A DNA stretch of 64,000 nucleotides from Leptidea sinapis (taxonomy: Eukaryota; Arthropoda; Insecta; Lepidoptera; Pieridae). Below, piece by piece: positions 20,367 to 30,699 of this stretch; the first letter of the stretch is position 1, and every line of letters starts with the position of its first letter. The stretch spans positions 186,001-250,000 of the forward strand of contig NC_066269.1 of the NCBI RefSeq assembly GCF_905404315.1, given 5' to 3'. The translations under genes were made by a program, and so were the position numbers. The notes beneath the pieces are model-generated. The model had not been told where the DNA came from and ran no database searches. It was given only the letters and a program-made list of their open reading frames with translations.

Positions 20367-22606
20367 TTAATGAGTTATACTTGTATATTTATAGAAATTA
20401 CTTGTAAGCGTCCGCTTCGAATGGCGGCTAGGCGAAAGAGGAGACATGACATAGTGCAATATAGATTGATTTAAGCAATTGGCAATCCACTGAGTTCCTG
20501 AGTGGCTTATGATATTCATGAGTTTTCTCACTCTTCCAGTTAAGGATGAGATGTGCGGTAAGAAGGTGAGTTTTTCATCCAATTGGACTCCCAGGTACCG
20601 GCATTCTGTCGTCCTCTGTATCTTTGGACAAAAGCATGGTGCTTCTGCTGCTTTATCACATCTATGTATTTGAATGAATTCGCAGTCGGTTGGAGCACTA
20701 GCTTTTGTTATGTGAAACGACAGGTGATTCGTTTTCACGGGGTTAAGAGTCTGGAGGTTATTATCTAACCAGTTAGCTACCATGGAGAGGCCTTTTTCCG
20801 ACATGTGTTTTGCTTCTTCCCATGACTTACCTTTAAATAATATTACGGTGTTGTCAGCATAACAAACGATATCCGCGTTTTGAATGTTCAATTTAAGTAG
20901 GGAGTTCATGTAAATTGAAAACAGGGTTGGGCTTAAGATAGAGCCTTGTGGAACACCCACTGTGACCTCTTTCCTGCCACTTCAAAGGAAGGCCTCTGAT
21001 GCCCATACATTCCAGTCGCTTCACAACTATTGGAACTGAGACAGTATCAAATGCCTTAGACAGATCCAAGAATACGCCAATACGTCGATGTCCACTGTCC
21101 ATGTACCGTGAGATAAATTCTGTTACCAGTAAACATGCATCTCTGTGGATTTTCTTCGACGAAAACCAATTTGACATTCACAGAGTAGGCTCTTAGATAA
21201 GTGAGTCGGGAAATGACTACCTTTTCCAAAACTTTTGATACAACACTGAGCAATGAGATTGGTCTATAGTTTCCAGGCACTTCTTTTGGTCCAGTTTTAT
21301 ATATCGGAATTACCATTGCTAGCTTTCATGATTCAGGAAAGACTCCAGTGGTGATACTCAAGTTTAATATATGATTCAGCGGTAAAGTAATATGGTCCGA
21401 GTTTTGCTTAAGTACTACCGCTCCTATTAGGTCTATTCCTGAAGCACTATCTACTCGTAGATCGTTTAACCAGTGTTTTATTTCAGTCTCGTTCGCTGGA
21501 TTAATGAAAAATGATGTTAATGGAGTGTTTATATGTTTTATTTCGGATGCAAAATTTTCCTCAGATTTTTTGATGTTGTCAAGAATTGTCTTAGTAAGTT
21601 GTCTACCCACAGATGCAAAATATTCGTTATGCAACTTTAAACAATGTTCTACTTCATCGGACGTTTTAATTAATTATTCAGCATTCTGCTGTGAGCGTTT
21701 ATGATGAGTAATGTCTCCAATCACCTTCCATAGCTGCTTTTTATCATGTTTACTTTCTGTCAAAAGTGAGCGTTCGTAATCGTACTTTAGTCGATGTAGT
21801 AGATTATTACAGAAGTTTCTATATTTTATGTAAATTACCTTTTTAATTTCATCGTTTGGATTATTTTTGTACTTTTGATGGAGCTTGTCTCTGTTTCGAA
21901 TACATTGGATTAAACCAGGCGTAATCCAGGGTTTAATATTAAATTTATTTATACTGAGCGTGACCTCTGATCTGTATCTAGATATAATTGTGTTAATTGT
22001 ATGTGAGAAAATTTCTACTGACCTTCAGACGTCCATAGTATCACACACTGCCGTCCAGTCAGTATTTTGTAGATCGCGCGTGACTGCGTCATAGTCAGTT
22101 TTTGTCACAGTTCTACAGTGTTTGTGACCAACCGGGTATTTAGTTTTTAAACATGTAATTGTCATATCGTGACCAGTCAACCCCAAGTTTTGCTGTGAGT
22201 TGGTTTTAAAAATACACGCAACAAACCAAACTCGGATATCAGGCACAGGTTCGTGACGTCATGGGTCCACACTTGTGGAAGATATATCTATATTCATGTC
22301 ACCAGTAATTATTAGTGAGCTTTTTGAGGATTCCTTCGTTAGGAGGCTTTGAAGGCCTTCTACAAAATTCGTTGTGTCCTTTACTGATGGGGATCTGTAA
22401 ATAACTATGATTTTTGGACCTTTGTAAATATCAATTTGTAAACAAATTGCGTCATTCAGTTCAGGCTCACATACAGACACTAAAATTCCGTTTAGGAAAT
22501 AAACGACAACACCACTACACTGGTTTATAGCTCGATAACTTCTAAACGAAACATATCCATCGAACTCCTTGACTATTGAATAATCATCAAAGTTGAGCTC
22601 CCCCGG
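20367..22606 (-). mobile_element. L5: LINE truncated at both ends
   Basis: Minus-strand LINE, related to L4 by its RT. It begins inside the endonuclease at 22606, exactly where L6 starts on the opposite strand, and loses its RT C-terminus near 20400. Many shifts and stops separate the blocks. Confidence 0.8.
20367..22606 (-). pseudogene. L5 ORF2 remnant with YADN in place of YADD
   Basis: Endonuclease: LNFDDYSIVKEFDGYVS near 22570, VVVYFLNGILVSVCE, IIVIYRSPSVKDTTNF near 22390 and IITGDMNIDIS near 22290. A decayed linker covers 21640-22258. RT: SASGIDLIGAVVLKQ near 21430, NYRPISLLSVVSK near 21260, VFLDLSKAFDTVS near 21060, GVPQGSILSPTLFSIYMN near 20945 and CYADNTVILF near 20855. The second catalytic Asp is Asn, which alone should abolish polymerase activity. 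About 25 residues between motif A and VPQGS are missing (near 20980). The C-terminus breaks off after IISHSGTQW near 20510. Confidence 0.83.
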
Positions 22607-23529
22607 AATTGTACAAATTATTAAAATCACTCAGTCTAGCCAAATCTGCTGGCCCAGATAACATCCCTGCAGTGTTTGTTGTAAATTGTGACAAGAGTCT
22701 TGTCATTCCCCTCACCTTGTTGTTTAAACGCTCTCTATCAGAGGGAGTGGTACCTACAATTTGGAATACGGCTTACATTACTCCGATACACAAGAAAGGC
22801 CCTAAAGATTTGGTTACAAATTAGGGACCTATATCTAAATTATGCTTATATGCCAAAATTTTAGAGAGAGTTGTTTATAAGCAATTAGATGATTGCGTAA
22901 AACACACTTTTAGCTCAGAGCAACATTGTTTCTTGAAAGGACGATCCACTGTTTCAAACCTTATTACTTGTAGCGACTATCTGGCTTTCCATATGTCAGA
23001 ACCTAGAATGTCCGGAACCTTCACAAGTTGATGTCATATATATAGATTACAGTAAATGTTTCGATTGAATTGACCACTTACTACTATTGCGTAAGTTGCA
23101 GTCTGTAGGTTTACGTGGTAATCTGTTCAGATTGTTTACATCATTTAACCAAAATAGGTGCCAGACCGTCGTACTACAAGGCTATGCATCGTCAACAATC
23201 CTGCTCCCATCAGGAGTTCCTCAAGGATCACTTCTAAGTCCGCTTCTTTTTAATATATTTATAAACGATATTTCTTCATGCTTTCTTAATTCAAACATAT
23301 TATTATATACTAGAAAATCTACTCCCATTACATTCGATTATAGATTAAAAAATTCGTTTCTAAAAAGAGAGAAATTCGCGACCTAGGAATTGTATTTGAT
23401 AATAAATTAATATTTGACGATCACATTAACTCGATCATAAGTAAAGCATCGAAATCCTTAGGTTTTATCTTACGTATGTCTTCAGAATTTAATTCCATTA
23501 AAGCCATAAAAATATTATACAGTGCATAT
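22607..23529 (+). pseudogene. L6 LINE RT, left part (interrupted by G2)
   Basis: This 5'-truncated LINE starts at the RT N-terminus: LAKSAGPDNIPAVFVV, TIWNTAYITPIHKKGPKD near 22760, then after a stop SEQHCFLKGRSTVSNLI near 22920. Motif A is decayed (DYSKCFD-like, 23045). SGVPQGSLLSPLLFNIFIND is near 23215. The YADD block after it is deleted (LLYTRKSTPITFDY). The thumb reads RDLGIVFDNKL and ASKSLGFILRMSSEFNSIKA to 23529. There the G2 LTR begins. The reading continues in frame at 55151 (DRNHLEYASQVWNPVYN), which proves the two pieces are one element. Confidence 0.85.
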
Positions 23530-24180
23530 TGTCACGTAGCAACGCTTCGACGTATATGACGAGAGTTGTCAAACGCCATATCGTGCAGCAACGTACATGA
23601 CGAGAGTTGTCAAACTTCAAGACATTGATTTCAACAGCTCCGTCAGCAATACTCGTAGCTTTAGCGTAAAAATGTTTACTTTAGACGCTGTAGACCCGGG
23701 TTTGATACACCTACCAGTGTATGGAATTTTTTGGATTTTGTAAAGTTAATTGAATTTTCTAGTAAGTTCAGGATCAAATCGAACAGAAAAAAAGGATGGA
23801 AAATGTGTAAGCAGGATAAAAATAGTTAAAAGAATTTTCTAGTACAATTTCAATTTAAAGATGGAATGGGAGAATCATTTTGAAAATAGAACAGATCCGG
23901 GGGTATATAAGTCGTACTAAGCGTGGCCTACGGCAGTTCTAGTTCTGACTCGAAAGTGTAAAGAAGAAAAAGAAGAAGTAGAGAAAAGTGGAAGTGTTCC
24001 AAGAAGAAGAAGATAGAAGAGACTTAGTGTTCAGTGCGGTGTGATGCGTTGAAGGTCCGCCGCCCACAAGAGGAACAGCAGCAGACCGGCGAAGTGGAAG
24101 TTAAGAAAAAGTGAATGCAAATAAAGACTCGTTCCTATAAGTGAAGTATTATTTCCAATCCCTGACCCACTCTCGTGTCA
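23530..24180 (+). repeat. G2 5' LTR (651 bp)
   Basis: Begins TGTCACGTAGCAACGCTTCG and ends CTCGTGTCA. The part near 23550-23620 repeats a GACGAGAGTTGTCAAAC word twice (23560 and 23600), an internal duplication also visible in the G1 LTR but not in G3. Confidence 0.88.
23904..24126 (+). promoter_or_regulatory. G2 LTR promoter and polyadenylation signal
   Basis: GGGTATATAAG (TATA box, 23901-23911) lies about 280 bases before the LTR end; AAATAAAG (24119-24126) is the likely poly-A signal. Together they bound the R region. The GAAGAAGAAG purine tracts lie in between. Activity is inferred only from position. Confidence 0.55.
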
Positions 24181-24182
24181 AT

Positions 24183-24200
24183 TGCTGTCAGAATTGGGAT
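24183..24200 (+). other. G2 primer-binding site (degenerate)
   Basis: TGCTGTCAGAATTGGGAT differs from the G1 and G3 form at two positions but keeps its place two bases after the LTR. Confidence 0.55.
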
Positions 24201-24207
24201 TGGAAAG

Positions 24208-25426
24208 ATGCCATTAGTGCCCAGGAACGAGAAGGCAGTGACCACGCGACCGGGAGCAGCTGAAGCAGCAGAGGACGAGTCACAAGAAGCATCCGGCTCT
24301 GGACTCTGTGCGACCGTGTCAGCACCGCAGGCTCCTGCTGTAGACATCAGCGCACTTATGCAGCAGATGGCCGCCATGATGCAAGAGCAAGCCCGCCGAC
24401 AGGATGAGTAAGCGCGCAAACAGGAAGAGCAAGCACTCCGACAGGAGGAGCAGCTGCGAGCCTTGCAGGAAGAGCAAGCACGTCGACAGGAGGAGCAGCT
24501 TCAAGGTCTGCATGAAGGCCTCTCCAAGGCAATTTTATCCGTGGTGCAGAAAAATTCCGCCCGGATTGACGCTGTAGAAAAGGAGATCGCCCGGATTGAC
24601 ACTGTGGAAAGGAAGATGGGGGAGATGGAAGCACCCATTCATGAGCTCAATAGGAAGGTCGTGTGTGGGGGTCCTTCAGCCAACTCAGGAATGCGGAATC
24701 ACATCGACCAGAAGTTTGAAAGTACCCCCTACGAAGGCAAGTCTTCCTGGGCTGCCTTCAAGGTACAATTAGAGATGGTCAGAAGAGCAAGTGGTTGGAG
24801 TGACCAAGAAGCACACTCTGCCCTCACACTAGCGTTCTGTGACAAAGCACTTTCCGTATTGGAAGCACTCGGCGTTGGGAAGGAGGAAGTAACCTACACG
24901 GACCTTCTTGACGCGTTGAAGGCACGTTATGGCGATAAACGCCCTTGAGCATGTGTATCGGGCGCAACTTAAGGACCGCAGTCAAAGGGCCAACGAAAAT
25001 CTGCAGCAGTGGTCCGTGAAAGCTGAGAAGCTAGTGCGTAAAGCATATCAGTCGTCGCCAGCTGCAATAGAAGAAATGTTGCTCCAAGTGTTCATCGATG
25101 GAATACGGGACGCTGAAGTAAGAGCAGCCGTACGATTGAGTCATCATACTAGCTTGAAGGTAGCGGTGGCACATGCGTTGGAAGTGGAAGCGGTTCGCCA
25201 CGATTCTCGGGCGTTGAGACTCCGCAAAATTGTACCAGCTGGAATCTCCAGCCGAAGGCAAGCATATAATCCAGTATGCTATGGGTGTGGGGTGCGAGGA
25301 CACCTCAGGAGCACATGCCCCAGGCGTGAGTGCATAACACAAGGTATGGAGGATGTGACAATCTCAACGTCACCGCTGGAGCAACAGGAAAAGGCTAGAG
25401 CATCTAGGGTGGGCGCTGGCCGGTAA
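24208..25426 (+). pseudogene. G2 gag
   Basis: Starts at ATG 24208 (MPLVPRNEKA). After an Ala-rich leader and ALMQQMAAMMQEQARRQDE comes a TAA (24409) in the Gln/Glu repeat; then ALRQEEQLRALQEEQARRQE. The repeat zone is shorter than in G3. Coiled-coil helices (RIDAVEKEIARIDTVERKMG) and the capsid-like block (YEGKSSWAAFKVQLE, YTDLLDALKARYGDK) follow. A small deletion at about 24945 shifts the frame, and the ORF goes on as LEHVYRAQLKDRSQRANENL to the CCHC knuckle CYGCGVRGHLRSTC (25279-25320). Gag would coat the RNA and form particles. Confidence 0.85.
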
Positions 25427-25930
25427 AACGAAAGCCCCAAGGATCTTCGTGAAGCAAGCATGGGACGGAAACACTTTGGTTATAGATGTAATGATAAATG
25501 GAAAATCTTGCCGTTTCACTTTGGATACGGGAGCCTCACGTACAGTCGTTAGCCAAAGAAGACTAGAGAGCATAGGAAGACGACATATGCGAGAAAATGT
25601 AAACTTAACACTGACAACAGCTACCGGCCAGCGCATACCAGTCCAGGGAGAGAAGATCGTGGCCATGAAAATCGGGGATACGTTGTACTGGTAATCACGG
25701 ATATCACAGATGACTGCATCATTGGGTTGGATTTTCTTCGAAATCATCAGTGTACCATTGACATGAAACATGGAGGTAAAGAAATTCCAATAAAAGGCGG
25801 AACTTTTAGGAAAGTGTTGTGCTTAAGAGACACTACCTTTAATCCGAGATCGCAGACCCTAGTCCCGGTAGTCCTGCCAAGGGATGACAGAGGAAGACCT
25901 TGTAAATGCGCTATAATAGAAAGAGAGACA
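25427..25930 (+). pseudogene. G2 protease and start of RT linker
   Basis: The aspartic protease core FTLDTGASRTVVSQ (near 25520-25560, catalytic Asp in DTG) is intact, with ATGQRIPVQGEKIV downstream. An 11-base deletion near 25691 (after GDTLYW) shifts the frame. DFLRNHQCTIDMKHGGKEIP and LCLRDTTFNPRSQTLVPVV follow to IIERET at 25930, where L7 interrupts. The reading resumes at 48455 after the duplicated GAGACA. Protease would process the Gag-Pol polyprotein. Confidence 0.85.
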
Positions 25931-27000
25931 AATAAATTAGTAAATAAGCAAAAATTCATTAACAAAAATGTAAAATTTAGTAAAGAAAGAATAGATCTAA
26001 TTAATCAATTAAATTTATACTCATGAACAATTCATAACAACTAATTAAAATATGAATCAGATATAAATAAATTAAATAATGAAATCCTAAATCTACAGAA
26101 ATCATTGCAAACAATGAATAACAGATACAATATTACAAACAAACAAGTGAAGGATCAAGTACTGGCTTTAGATGAACTTCTTATAAACAAGGAGTCCTTG
26201 ACAAGACACCACAAATGTGTTTCCTATAACATAGAGAAGAAATCTGAGCCCATTTGTGAGCCCCTCTTACTATTCAGCAATTACCTTCACACAAATATAA
26301 ACAAAACACAAGCTCATCTAATACTAAGTCTAGCAGTTCCTTTAAACCAAATAATGTGAATAGCAAAATTGTAATGTTTAGTGATAACTTAGGTAAAGGT
26401 ATGGGCCGGCTTATTTCAAGCGAGCTGGGACAGACAGTTACAAATTATTGTTTACCAGGACTAACCTTTTCACAAAGTTTTGTGCAAAGGCTATCTGAAT
26501 TTAGCTTCACTACCTTAATGTTATTAATTGGAAACAGAGGAAATACAAACAGAACACAGCTAATCAAACAGTTTTAGTGTTTAGATTCTCTAAACATAAA
26601 GAATGTTGTTTTATTTACGAGTACTTTCCCCTACGGTCACAGATTGTCACGATCTGAAAATGATATCAGATATAAATTGAATTTATCACTTGACAGAATT
26701 CCATTTGATTGATATAAATAATTATATTAAATCTAATTTCTCTATGAGAAATATTATTTCAATATATTTAAATTATATTAAATCTAATTTCTCTATGAGA
26801 AATATTATTCCAATATATTTAAAACAACGATTACATCGCTATCATATTATTTTATACAATCAGCCAAAAACACACTGCTTCTATTGAGCAGTCTAAATTT
26901 GACATTGATAATAAAAATAAGACCTTGGAAATTATTCCAAATAATTTAAATTCATTTATAGGACAATAGGGAATACCTCTTGCAATGAACCATGGTATAG
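25931..27000 (+). pseudogene. L7 ORF1: coiled coil and esterase-like domain
   Basis: Broken frames read KFSKERIDLINQLN and INKLNNEILNLQKSLQTMNN (coiled coil, 25960-26120). At 26356-26577 comes NSKIVMFSDNLGKGMGRLIS and LPGLTFSQSF, then FTTLMLLIGNRGNTN, where the family has a GTND-like esterase block. KNVVLFTSTFPYGHRL follows at 26600. This is the same ORF1 type as in L1 but another family. No PHD finger is seen because the 5' part is truncated. A 50-base tandem duplication (26721-26770 and 26771-26820) lies after it. Confidence 0.75.
26721..26820 (+). repeat. 50-base tandem duplication in L7
   Basis: Two copies of a unit containing ATTAAATCTAATTTCTCTAT and GAGAAATATTATTYCAATAT lie side by side with one difference (T/C). 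This is a local slippage event in the decayed ORF1 end. Confidence 0.85.
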
Positions 27001-27044
27001 TATAGTATCAAACAAATCAAAATTTATTTGTTGTCATAATGTTG

Positions 27045-27754
27045 TTAATCTGGTACACCAAAATATTCAGGGTATGTTAAATAAGGAACTTGAAATTGAA
27101 ATATACATGAATTGCAATAAGATACATATACTCTGTATTACTGAACACTGGCTTAAATCACATCACATCATGTTTAACTTCACTAATCACCAAGTTGGTA
27201 GTTCATTTAGCAGAGTTAACTCAATGCATGGTGGCTCATTAATATAAAATAATAAAAATATAAAATTCAAGGAACGAAAGGACACTGTAAGCCTCTCTGT
27301 GGAACTAGTGGCCGAGATAGCTTGTATACAATTAGAGCAGTTCATTATTATAAGTGTGTATAGACTTCCATCGGCACCATATGAGGATTTTGAAAATGTG
27401 ATGGATGCAGTGCACTTGTCCAGGGATTTCTATATTAATCTATTAGAACATTCCTTCATGTGTACTAAGTTTAAAAGTCTGTTCATGTCATATAATCTCA
27501 GTAACTTGTTTATGGAGCCAACTAGAATAACACTGACCACAGCTACTTATTTAGATAACATTTTTACAAATATAAAGCCTAACAGCAAAAGTATAATAAA
27601 TCAACTAGAACCAGATCACTGTGGACAACTAATTAGTTTTAATTGGCAGACAAAGAAAACTATAACTAAAGTCATCACTGTTGTACCAATTACACAGGGC
27701 CGTCTGAATTTGTTTAAATCTTGCCTATTTAATAAATTGCAAGTAATGCCTTTA
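27045..27754 (+). pseudogene. L7 ORF2 endonuclease
   Basis: LVHQNIQGMLNKELEIEIYM (27049), ILCITEHWLKSHHI near 27135, then a TAA in a weak spot (near 27245). IACIQLEQFIIISVYRLPSA is near 27330. The GDFNI-type catalytic block reads SRDFYINLLEH (near 27425), and the SDH block reads PDHCGQL (27613), so catalytic positions are altered. Ends at 27754 where the B1 LTR begins; the same protein resumes at 35551. Confidence 0.8.
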
Positions 27755-27825
27755 CGGCACTCAACAACTGCCCAAGGAATTTATTTGAAATAAAACAAAA
27801 TCGTTCCAAGCGAATACAAAAATTA

Positions 27826-28147
27826 CGTCGTGGTCTTCTCTCGCCGCGCCTACATGGGCGCGGTGGGGGAATGCTGATCAGGACTTTTCGTCCCCTGCAG
27901 CAAGGATCACTCGCCGCCCGTTGAAACGGGCGGGTCATTGGGGGTGAGAGTCGTTGCTCTCTGCGGTCGTCTTCTTTAATTTATGGTATATATGTTGGGG
28001 GAGCCCCCCTTTGTGGTCATCTTTTTGGAGCTGAGGGAGCGCCTGTTCCCTCAGCTGAGATCCGGTGATTGTTGCCGGTTTGCGCGGGCCTTGACGATTA
28101 GCCCCGAAGAAGAGGGAGGGCGATCAGCCGAGCCGCGCGCAAACATG
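27826..28147 (-). other. J1 3' untranslated region
   Basis: GC-rich, no ORF. It contains the inverted word pair CCCGCCCGTT / AACGGGCGGG near 27915-27935. A long poly-A is absent; only the A-rich target duplication follows. Confidence 0.6.
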
Positions 28148-29256
28148 TCACTCTTCATCCTCGTCCCGCACGAGATCGCGCGGGTAGCGGCGGCTGTCAG
28201 GTGGCCGCGCGTGCCAGGGGGCCAGATCTCGCAGATGATGGAGATCGGACGAGTCGGCACGCGCGAACATGTTGATGGCGAGACGACGAGTGAAGTCGTC
28301 CAAGCCCTCGACTCTTAGGTCCCTCTGGATTGTTTGGTTCCTCACGTACCATGGTGCGCCCGTGATGCGGCGGAGGATCTTGTTCTGCACGGTTTGCAAC
28401 CTTTTCCGGTTAGTTAGATTCACGATCGCGTACCATGCAGGCGCAGCGTACGTCGGCTGCGTAGGTGGGTTTATACACCAAGACCTTCACCCTCAGAGGG
28501 AGGCTTGAGGAGAGCACTGGACGAAGTAAGGCCATCGCGACGTTTGTCGACGCGATGGTCTTCGTGACTTTCTCGTTCATGCTGAGCCGGCGGCCGATGG
28601 TGACCCCGAGGTACTTTACAGTCGGGGACCACGAAATGTCCTGTCCGTTTAGCTTCAACCTATGCTGGCCAGTGTGCACACTCCCAGTCGCTCGCGCCTG
28701 GGTTTTGCCAACGTTCACCGATAGCCGCCACTTCTTGAGCCTTTTTGGAAGGGTGTCCAGCTGGCGCTGCATCTTCACGGTGGCGTGCGTTAGGTTGAGT
28801 GACGATAATATACGCCGCGTCATCTGCATACAGCGCCAAAGTCGCCGACGGTTCGAGCGGGATGTCATTTGTGTATTTTGCGTACAGCAGGGGAGACAGA
28901 CAGCTCCCCTGCGGTACACCAGCAGAGATAATCTTGGAAGCTGAAATGGCATCGCCTACCCTTACTCGAAACCAACGGTTTTCGAGGAAGTTGGCGACTA
29001 TCCTCACCAGGCGGGGAGGTATAGAGGTTGCAGCTAACTTGTGCACGAGTCCAGTATGCCAAACACGGTCGAACGCCTTCTCCATGTCCAGGAATACTGC
29101 CACAGCTTTCTCTCTTTTGTTGAGAGAAGCGATGAGGGTGTGCAGTACCCTGGACAGCTGGAGCATGGTGCTGTGTTCAGCGCGGAATCCAAACTGTTCT
29201 TCCCTAATCTCTATGTAGGGTCTTAGGAGTGACAGTAGGAGAGATTCGAATATACC
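28148..29256 (-). pseudogene. J1 reverse transcriptase
   Basis: RT from just before the conserved EEQFGFRAEHSTMLQLSRVL (near 29190), VAVFLDMEKAFDRVWHTGL near 29090, SAGVPQGSCLSPLLYAKYTN near 28920 and LALYADDAAYIIVT near 28820. A shift near 28780 moves to the frame carrying KRLKKWRLSVNVGKTQA and VKYLGVTIGRRLSMNEK. A third frame holds the C-terminus KILRRITGAPWYVRN, a signature of the Jockey clade, ending with a Asp/Glu tail at 28148. Two shifts only, so a fairly young copy, but without endonuclease it could never move itself. Confidence 0.87.
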
Positions 29257-29384
29257 TACAAAAGTTTATTTTGTTCCAAATGATACACGATATTCGCGTA
29301 AAGTTTTAATATCGCGTTTCAATAACCTACCTAAAATTACAACGCCATCTATCGAGCATCTATGGGGAAACTCGAGATCAAACA

Positions 29385-29674
29385 TCCCACCCACCATGGA
29401 CAGAATGTCCAGAACCTAAGTTATATAAATTATATTTACAAAAAAAGTAACCATCCACCATGAACCAAACAACATAATTGGTGGGAAGTCGAAACACTAG
29501 TGGACTGTATGTTAAAGACAAAAATAAAAACAATTACATCTTGATAACATAAAAGTAAAATCTAAATTGTAAACCTTAATTGTAATTTTACCACTAATTA
29601 TTTAATCCTAACATTAAAAATGCTGACCTTAACTACAAATAAACGTTAACAAGAAAAAATTACTAACTATATAT
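29385..29674 (-). other. B1 3' noncoding stretch with polypurine tract
   Basis: AT-rich sequence between the end of pol and the 3' LTR. No gene. The purine-rich GGTGGGTGGGA at the LTR edge is the likely plus-strand primer. Confidence 0.6.
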
Positions 29675-30600
29675 TTAAGAACTGATAGGGAGAACGATTA
29701 ATTTCGATACAGGTCTTTTAATCACAGAAACTTTACAACACAATGTAACTACTCTAGTGATGTTGTCCAAGCCAGTATGCTTTTTGGTTATAAGACCATG
29801 CAGCCATCTTGCAGGTGGAAGATCATCTTCCATAATCAACACTACGTCACCCAACTTCGGTTCCACGGTTTGATGTGCCCATTTGTTCCTTTGATGAAAT
29901 TGAACAAGATACTTACGCGACCACCTACGCCAAAATTTCTGAACCATGCGTTGAGTCAACTGCCATCTTCTCAATGTACTGATATTAGATTCTTCAAAAT
30001 TATACTCAGGTACGAGAAGCAAAGACTCTCCTACTAGAAAATGGCCTGACGTCAATGGGCATGGGTCTTCTGGGTTAGTAATAATAATGTACATAGGTCT
30101 GGAATTCAAGCAGGCTTCTATTTGAGCCAGCACTGTCGAAAGTTCCTCAAATGTGAGTGTGCCACCAATGACTCGTTTGAGATGGTATTTGGCTGATTTA
30201 ATTCCAGCCTCTCAAAGCCCCCCGAAGTTCGCGAAATGAGGTGGAATAAAGTTCCACGTGGTGCCATTGTTTGCTAACCAATTGGCAATTTCAGTTGCTA
30301 TGCTGGATCTTTCGTGTTTAAACAACGCATTCAGCTCCTTGTTAGCTCCAACAAAGGTAGTGCCGTTATCACTCCATATCTCCCCACAATGGCCTCTCCT
30401 TGCTGTAAAACGCTTGAAGGCTGCTAAAAAGGCTTGTGACGTCATGTCACTGACGACCTCTATATGTATGGCCCGAGTTGCCATACACACGAACAAACAC
30501 ATATATCCTTTTGTGGAGTGATAACCGCGACCCTTTGTAGGCCGGACGCTGATAGGACCTGCATAGTCAACACCACTTTTAAAGAAAGGTCTGCTTATAT
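29675..30600 (-). pseudogene. B1 integrase and DUF5641-like C-terminus
   Basis: Catalytic core: GVDYAGPISVRPTKGRGYHS near 30565 (first Asp), ARRGHCGEIWSDNGTTFVGA near 30375 (second Asp) and FANFGGL followed by EAGIK near 30215 (Glu). A TGA at 30212-30214 replaces the Trp codon just before the catalytic Glu. The C-terminal region (29675-30133) reads VLAQIEACLNSRPM, LTSGHFLVGESLL, LTQRMVQKFWRRWSRKYLVQ and LGDVVLIMEDDLPPARW, the DUF5641 block typical of BEL/Pao. Integrase would join cDNA to host DNA. Confidence 0.88.
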
Positions 30601-30699
30601 GACCCTAGCAGATGGCAATGACCCCATCGAAAGGATGTACAGACCGAGCGGAACGACGGATACAAATTACACATTTTCGTATAAAGTGCCTAACAACAC

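Larger units (their letters stand above)
27826..29256 (-). mobile_element. J1: 5'-truncated Jockey-clade LINE inside the B1 LTR
   Basis: It starts inside the RT fingers on the minus strand (29256) and ends at 27826 after a GC-rich 3' untranslated region. It is flanked by near-identical TACAAAAATTA (27815-27825) and TACAAAAGTTTA (29257-29268), a target duplication of 11-12 bases that also matches the uninterrupted B1 LTR at 35359-35550. Higher GC than the host LTR marks the borders. Confidence 0.87.
27755..29384 (-). repeat. B1 3' LTR, interrupted by J1
   Basis: Pieces 27755-27825 and 29257-29384 together match the right LTR word for word with few changes (GCACTCAACAACTG, GGAATTTATTTGAAATAAAA, TCCAAATGATACACGATATT, CAACGCCATCTATCGAGCAT). 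The polypurine tract GGTGGGTGGGA lies next to it on the minus strand (29385-29395). Confidence 0.88.
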
